Origin: CAYWNA01 sp964459305
GTDB lineage: Bacteria; Planctomycetota; Planctomycetia; Pirellulales; Pirellulaceae
Length of the DNA stretch: 13,900 nt
Assembly: GCA_964459305.1 (NCBI GenBank)
Contig: CAYWNA010000317.1
Location: 1-13,900, forward strand
Direction: 5' to 3'
The notes beneath the pieces are model-generated. The model saw only the letters and a list, made by a program, of their open reading frames with translations, was not told the DNA's origin and searched no databases. Positions within the stretch are counted from its first letter, which is position 1. The number at the start of each line of letters is the position of its first letter. This document shows, in pieces, positions 10,997 through 13,900 of this stretch. The position numbers and the translations under genes are program-made.

Positions 10997-13900
10997 TTAT
11001 CGATTGAAATCCGACGGGGCGCGGACTTCGATCGTGGGCTTCTTGCCGTACAGCACGCCGGTGTGGCTGTTGGCGTCGAGCTCGGCAATCAGTTTGGCGT
11101 AAAACGGGCGGTATTCTGCGATTCGAGCCTTGGCGGCGTCGCGTTTAGCGATTGACTCGGCTTGGGCCTTGCGGTCGCTGTTGCTGGCTGCACCGGTCAG
11201 TATGCGTCCGACGTAGATCATCGAGGCGACCGTGTGCATCGTGTAATTGTGATGATCGATCAGGCGGATGAGACGCTCGTTTTCCTCTTCCGATAGGCTG
11301 CTGCGTTTGCTGTAGGCGCGATCGATTGTTTCCTTCATCTGTCGCAGTATGGGCCAGTAGGCAGCGAGGTACATTCCCGGATTATTCGCTCCGGGATAAC
11401 GATTGAAGAAGGAGGCAATCATGGCTTCTTTCGTATCGCCGGGTCCGTCCTTGAAGACCCGGATGAGAGCGTTCTCCAGCAGATCGTAATACGCCTTCAC
11501 GTCATCGGCGGCAGCACCATACAGGGCGGTGTAGTACTTCTTCTCTGCGGCCTCGGCGTCGAAATCATAATCCCACATCAGCCGCGCGAGCAGGTAGTGG
11601 CCGGCTCCGAGCAACTCGTAGGATCGGGCGATGTAGTGATAGCCACCGTCCACGCCGTGGTCTTTCTGCGCCCGGCACTTTTCGATGATATGCTTCGTGA
11701 CCGGCGCGATCATGTACAGCGGCGTCTGGTCGTAGTGCCAGATGTCATATTTGCAGAACTTGCCGGCCGCCTTTTGCCAGCCGCGCTCCATGGCTGCTTC
11801 CGACCATTCATCGCCCTCGTAATACGCGCCCTGCGAAAAGCCACTGTTCGTTGGATGCACCAGGAAGAGCATCGGGTGCGGTTTCACATTCTTGGGTGGG
11901 TACTTGTAGTCGAGGTAGATGATGACACCGAGGCGTTTGTCGGGATGGACCTGCGAAACACGCTCCGCGACCTGATTGCTGAACGTGATGATGCGGTCGG
12001 TGGTGACGCGACGGCCGTCGGGCCGTGTCACGCCGCTGTCGAGGGCGAAACATTTCTTGCAGGTGCAAAATTTGCGGCCGTCATTGGCGGCGATGGAAAA
12101 CATGTCCGAATTCGAATTCTTGTTGAAATGGTCGATGGCGACTTTCGCAAAATGTTCGACCACTTCCGGATTACTAGTGCAGACTTGGCCGCCGCGTTTC
12201 TCGGCATAGTGCTTTGGGTAACGCTTGCCATTGATCTCGGCAAACCATTCCGGGTGTTCTTTGCCGTATACGTCGGGCGGCATGACCCGATGCCAGTTGT
12301 GCTCGTGCCTCACTTCGAGCGGATGTCCGAGTCGAAGTCGCCGGCCGAACATCTCGTTGGCTTGGCCCTCGGGTGACTTGGTGTATTGGCGATAGGAACA
12401 GTCCGGCCCGTCGACAATGTGCATCGATTTGATCGTGAGATCCTTCTGCGGCGGCGCGATGGTACCCAGTTCATCATGCCAGGCGAACAGCATACCGTAA
12501 TAACGCTCCAGGAACTCGTAGGTTCCGAAGAGAGTGCCAGGTTCCATCCCGACTCGCGCCGCCACCTGGTGAGCTCCAACCTTTGGCGTGTCGCGGCCAA
12601 CGATGTGAATGTCCTGACCGATGGATCGGATGCGGAATCCTTCGGACGGGAGTTCTCCAGCGGTGATTCCCGCCTCAGTGGACCAAGGGTTTCGGCCGAA
12701 GAAGATCGTGGGCGTACCAGGCTCCGGTTTTTCCACGCGGACAGGTTCCGTACCGGTGGCCTTCGCAACTAACGCACGATACTCCTTGAGAGCCAGCACT
12801 GCGGCCGGATCCGCCTGATCGTTGGGCAGGCAGATCATGTTGTGAACCGGTTTGCCGTTCTTGACGAGAACGATGTCAAGGTCCTCGGCGGGAAGGTCTG
12901 GCGCTGGCATCGAATCCGCGGGGACGCCCGGTTTGCTTTCCGTCGCGGGAGTCGTCTTCGCGGGTCGCAGCGATGCGATGTAGCGTTGGTCTCCGTCGCA
13001 CAGTTTGTTGAGCGGGACCGCAATCACATTTCCATCGCCTCGGCGAAGCTTGAGATTGTCGCCGCTGACTTCGACCAATTCGGCTTCCACGGAAAATTGG
13101 CCACTGCGATCTGTCCACACTCGCACGCGGGACGGACTCTGGTCCTGTTCCGAAGACGCTACGACCAGGAACTCGCTCAGCGTGGTCAGGTTGCGGCTGA
13201 AGACTTCGCTCGACAAGTACTGCGAACCTTGCGGGAACTTCGGCTGGCCGACAAGCGCCTCGCCTTGATAGGTGCTGATCCAACGGCCGTGCTCGTCGAG
13301 CTGGGCGAGGACCTGTCGCACTTGCGGCAGCAGCCCGGGCGTGGCCTCAGACTTGATCGTGGATTGGCCGCCTTTCAAGCTGGCGTATTGGTCTTGAATT
13401 GCGTCGAGCCGCGATTCAATCCTCCAGCCGTAATGCGACGGCAGATTCGAATCATCGTAGGTCAAGGTATACGCGTCGCCGCTGCGCGTCATGTACAGGG
13501 GGCGGTTCGTCCTCAGCTCGTTATAGCGCGCCAGACGTCCGTCCGACAGCCTTGATCGCTCAAGCCATGCCAGTGTCCGCGGAATCGGTTCGAAATACCT
13601 GTTGTCGCCGGTAACTCGAAAAATCTTCATCAACGTTTCGAGGACCTCCTGCGATTCGTCGCTCGCGATTGCGGGCGGTTCGAACCTTCTGGCCCAGATC
13701 GGTTTCATGTCGTAGTTGTACTGTTGCGCCCAAGCGGGCTGAGGATCGGGCATCTGTGCGAGAATCAGGAAATCGCCAAGGCGCTGCAAAGCAGCCCGAT
13801 ATCGATCTTCTCGATAGACCCGGAGGGCATCGATCAATGCATCGGCGACATAGCCGGTGACATTGTCGTTCAACGTGTACATGTCCCAGTAGTTCTTGAT
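10997..13900 (-). CDS. PL10-type pectate lyase / SHD1 / DUF4838 fusion protein (5' end outside window)
   Basis: The frame runs off the right edge (six residues, IKNYWD, precede the first visible Met, used here as residue 1), so the start and any signal peptide are missing. Three parts are seen. (1) Residues 1 to about 240 resemble the C-terminal half of PL10 pectic acid lyases, calcium-dependent enzymes that cut polygalacturonate by beta-elimination: QPAWAQQYNYDMKPIWARRFEPPAIASDES, then LARYNELRTNRPLYM and YGWRIE. (2) Residues about 252-305 are an SHD1 domain (VRVWTDRSGQFSVEAELVEV, VIAVPLNKLCDGDQRYI). (3) From about 331 a DUF4838 region follows, with IFFGRNPWS, FGTYEFLERYYGMLFAWHDELG, HPEWFAEING, and KFCTCKKCFALD with C606, C608 and C611. 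The stop is 2 bp from the stop of the convergent FG-GAP gene. The domain calls are by eye; the PL10 part is the least certain because only half is visible. Confidence 0.85.
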   Translation of the reverse strand: MKNYWDMYTLNDNVTGYVADALIDALRVYREDRYRAALQRLGDFLILAQMPDPQPAWAQQYNYDMKPIWARRFEPPAIASDESQEVLETLMKIFRVTGDNRYFEPIPRTLAWLERSRLSDGRLARYNELRTNRPLYMTRSGDAYTLTYDDSNLPSHYGWRIESRLDAIQDQYASLKGGQSTIKSEATPGLLPQVRQVLAQLDEHGRWISTYQGEALVGQPKFPQGSQYLSSEVFSRNLTTLSEFLVVASSEQDQSPSRVRVWTDRSGQFSVEAELVEVSGDNLKLRRGDGNVIAVPLNKLCDGDQRYIASLRPAKTTPATESKPGVPADSMPAPDLPAEDLDIVLVKNGKPVHNMICLPNDQADPAAVLALKEYRALVAKATGTEPVRVEKPEPGTPTIFFGRNPWSTEAGITAGELPSEGFRIRSIGQDIHIVGRDTPKVGAHQVAARVGMEPGTLFGTYEFLERYYGMLFAWHDELGTIAPPQKDLTIKSMHIVDGPDCSYRQYTKSPEGQANEMFGRRLRLGHPLEVRHEHNWHRVMPPDVYGKEHPEWFAEINGKRYPKHYAEKRGGQVCTSNPEVVEHFAKVAIDHFNKNSNSDMFSIAANDGRKFCTCKKCFALDSGVTRPDGRRVTTDRIITFSNQVAERVSQVHPDKRLGVIIYLDYKYPPKNVKPHPMLFLVHPTNSGFSQGAYYEGDEWSEAAMERGWQKAAGKFCKYDIWHYDQTPLYMIAPVTKHIIEKCRAQKDHGVDGGYHYIARSYELLGAGHYLLARLMWDYDFDAEAAEKKYYTALYGAAADDVKAYYDLLENALIRVFKDGPGDTKEAMIASFFNRYPGANNPGMYLAAYWPILRQMKETIDRAYSKRSSLSEEENERLIRLIDHHNYTMHTVASMIYVGRILTGAASNSDRKAQAESIAKRDAAKARIAEYRPFYAKLIAELDANSHTGVLYGKKPTIEVRAPSDFNR

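Noticed and set aside
1..13900. CRISPR array, tRNA, rRNA, transposase or defence genes
   Set aside because: No spaced direct repeats, no cloverleaf-like or rRNA sequence that I could recognise, and no protein with transposase, nuclease or defence-type motifs.

Overview
The window looks like a piece of a planctomycete chromosome, probably Pirellulales-like and probably from a draft or metagenomic assembly. The grounds are inference from content: secreted proteins with an SHD1 domain, DUF4838 proteins, EF-hand and FG-GAP calcium-binding motifs, a receiver/RsbW-like regulator, high GC with wide intergenic regions, and a 100-N scaffold gap at 2190-2289. No rRNA, tRNA, CRISPR array or transposase gene was recognised.

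Left part (1-5124). A 3' fragment of a sugar phosphate isomerase/epimerase enters from the left edge. Overlapping its stop in another frame is the C-terminal piece of a flavodoxin-family reductase with no N-terminus, which marks a gene remnant or a misjoin. On the minus strand follow a STAS-domain anti-anti-sigma-like protein (615-977), then an operon read right to left: a membrane fusion protein (3946 to 1954) with an unusual C-terminal EF-hand pair, overlapping by ATGA a MacB/LolD-type ABC ATPase (1957 to 1259). No permease gene follows. The scaffold gap lies inside the membrane fusion protein gene and is flanked by the same 21 bases on both sides. A sigma70-like promoter with an inverted repeat in its spacer and a 137-bp palindromic element lie upstream of this operon. 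Next comes a minus-strand response regulator whose output is an RsbW-like ATPase (5124 to 4231).

Right part (5592-13900) is a carbohydrate locus. On the plus strand are a secreted GH28-like beta-helix protein, a DUF4838 protein with a C-terminal jelly-roll-like domain 21 bp behind it, and a secreted seven-repeat FG-GAP/VCBS protein. Converging on them, with 2 bp between the stop codons, is a large minus-strand protein that joins a PL10-type pectate lyase region, an SHD1 domain and a second DUF4838 domain. It runs off the right edge.

How they may work together (inference): the GH28-like protein, the PL10 region and the two DUF4838 proteins suggest exported breakdown of pectin or another uronic-acid polysaccharide, with the FG-GAP protein as a calcium-stabilised binding or scaffold protein. 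The isomerase could belong to downstream sugar metabolism but is not adjacent. The receiver-RsbW protein and the STAS protein are of the two classes that act on each other in partner-switching regulation. The most unusual items are the PL10-SHD1-DUF4838 fusion, the EF-hand tail on an ABC adaptor, the operon without permease, and the palindromic element.
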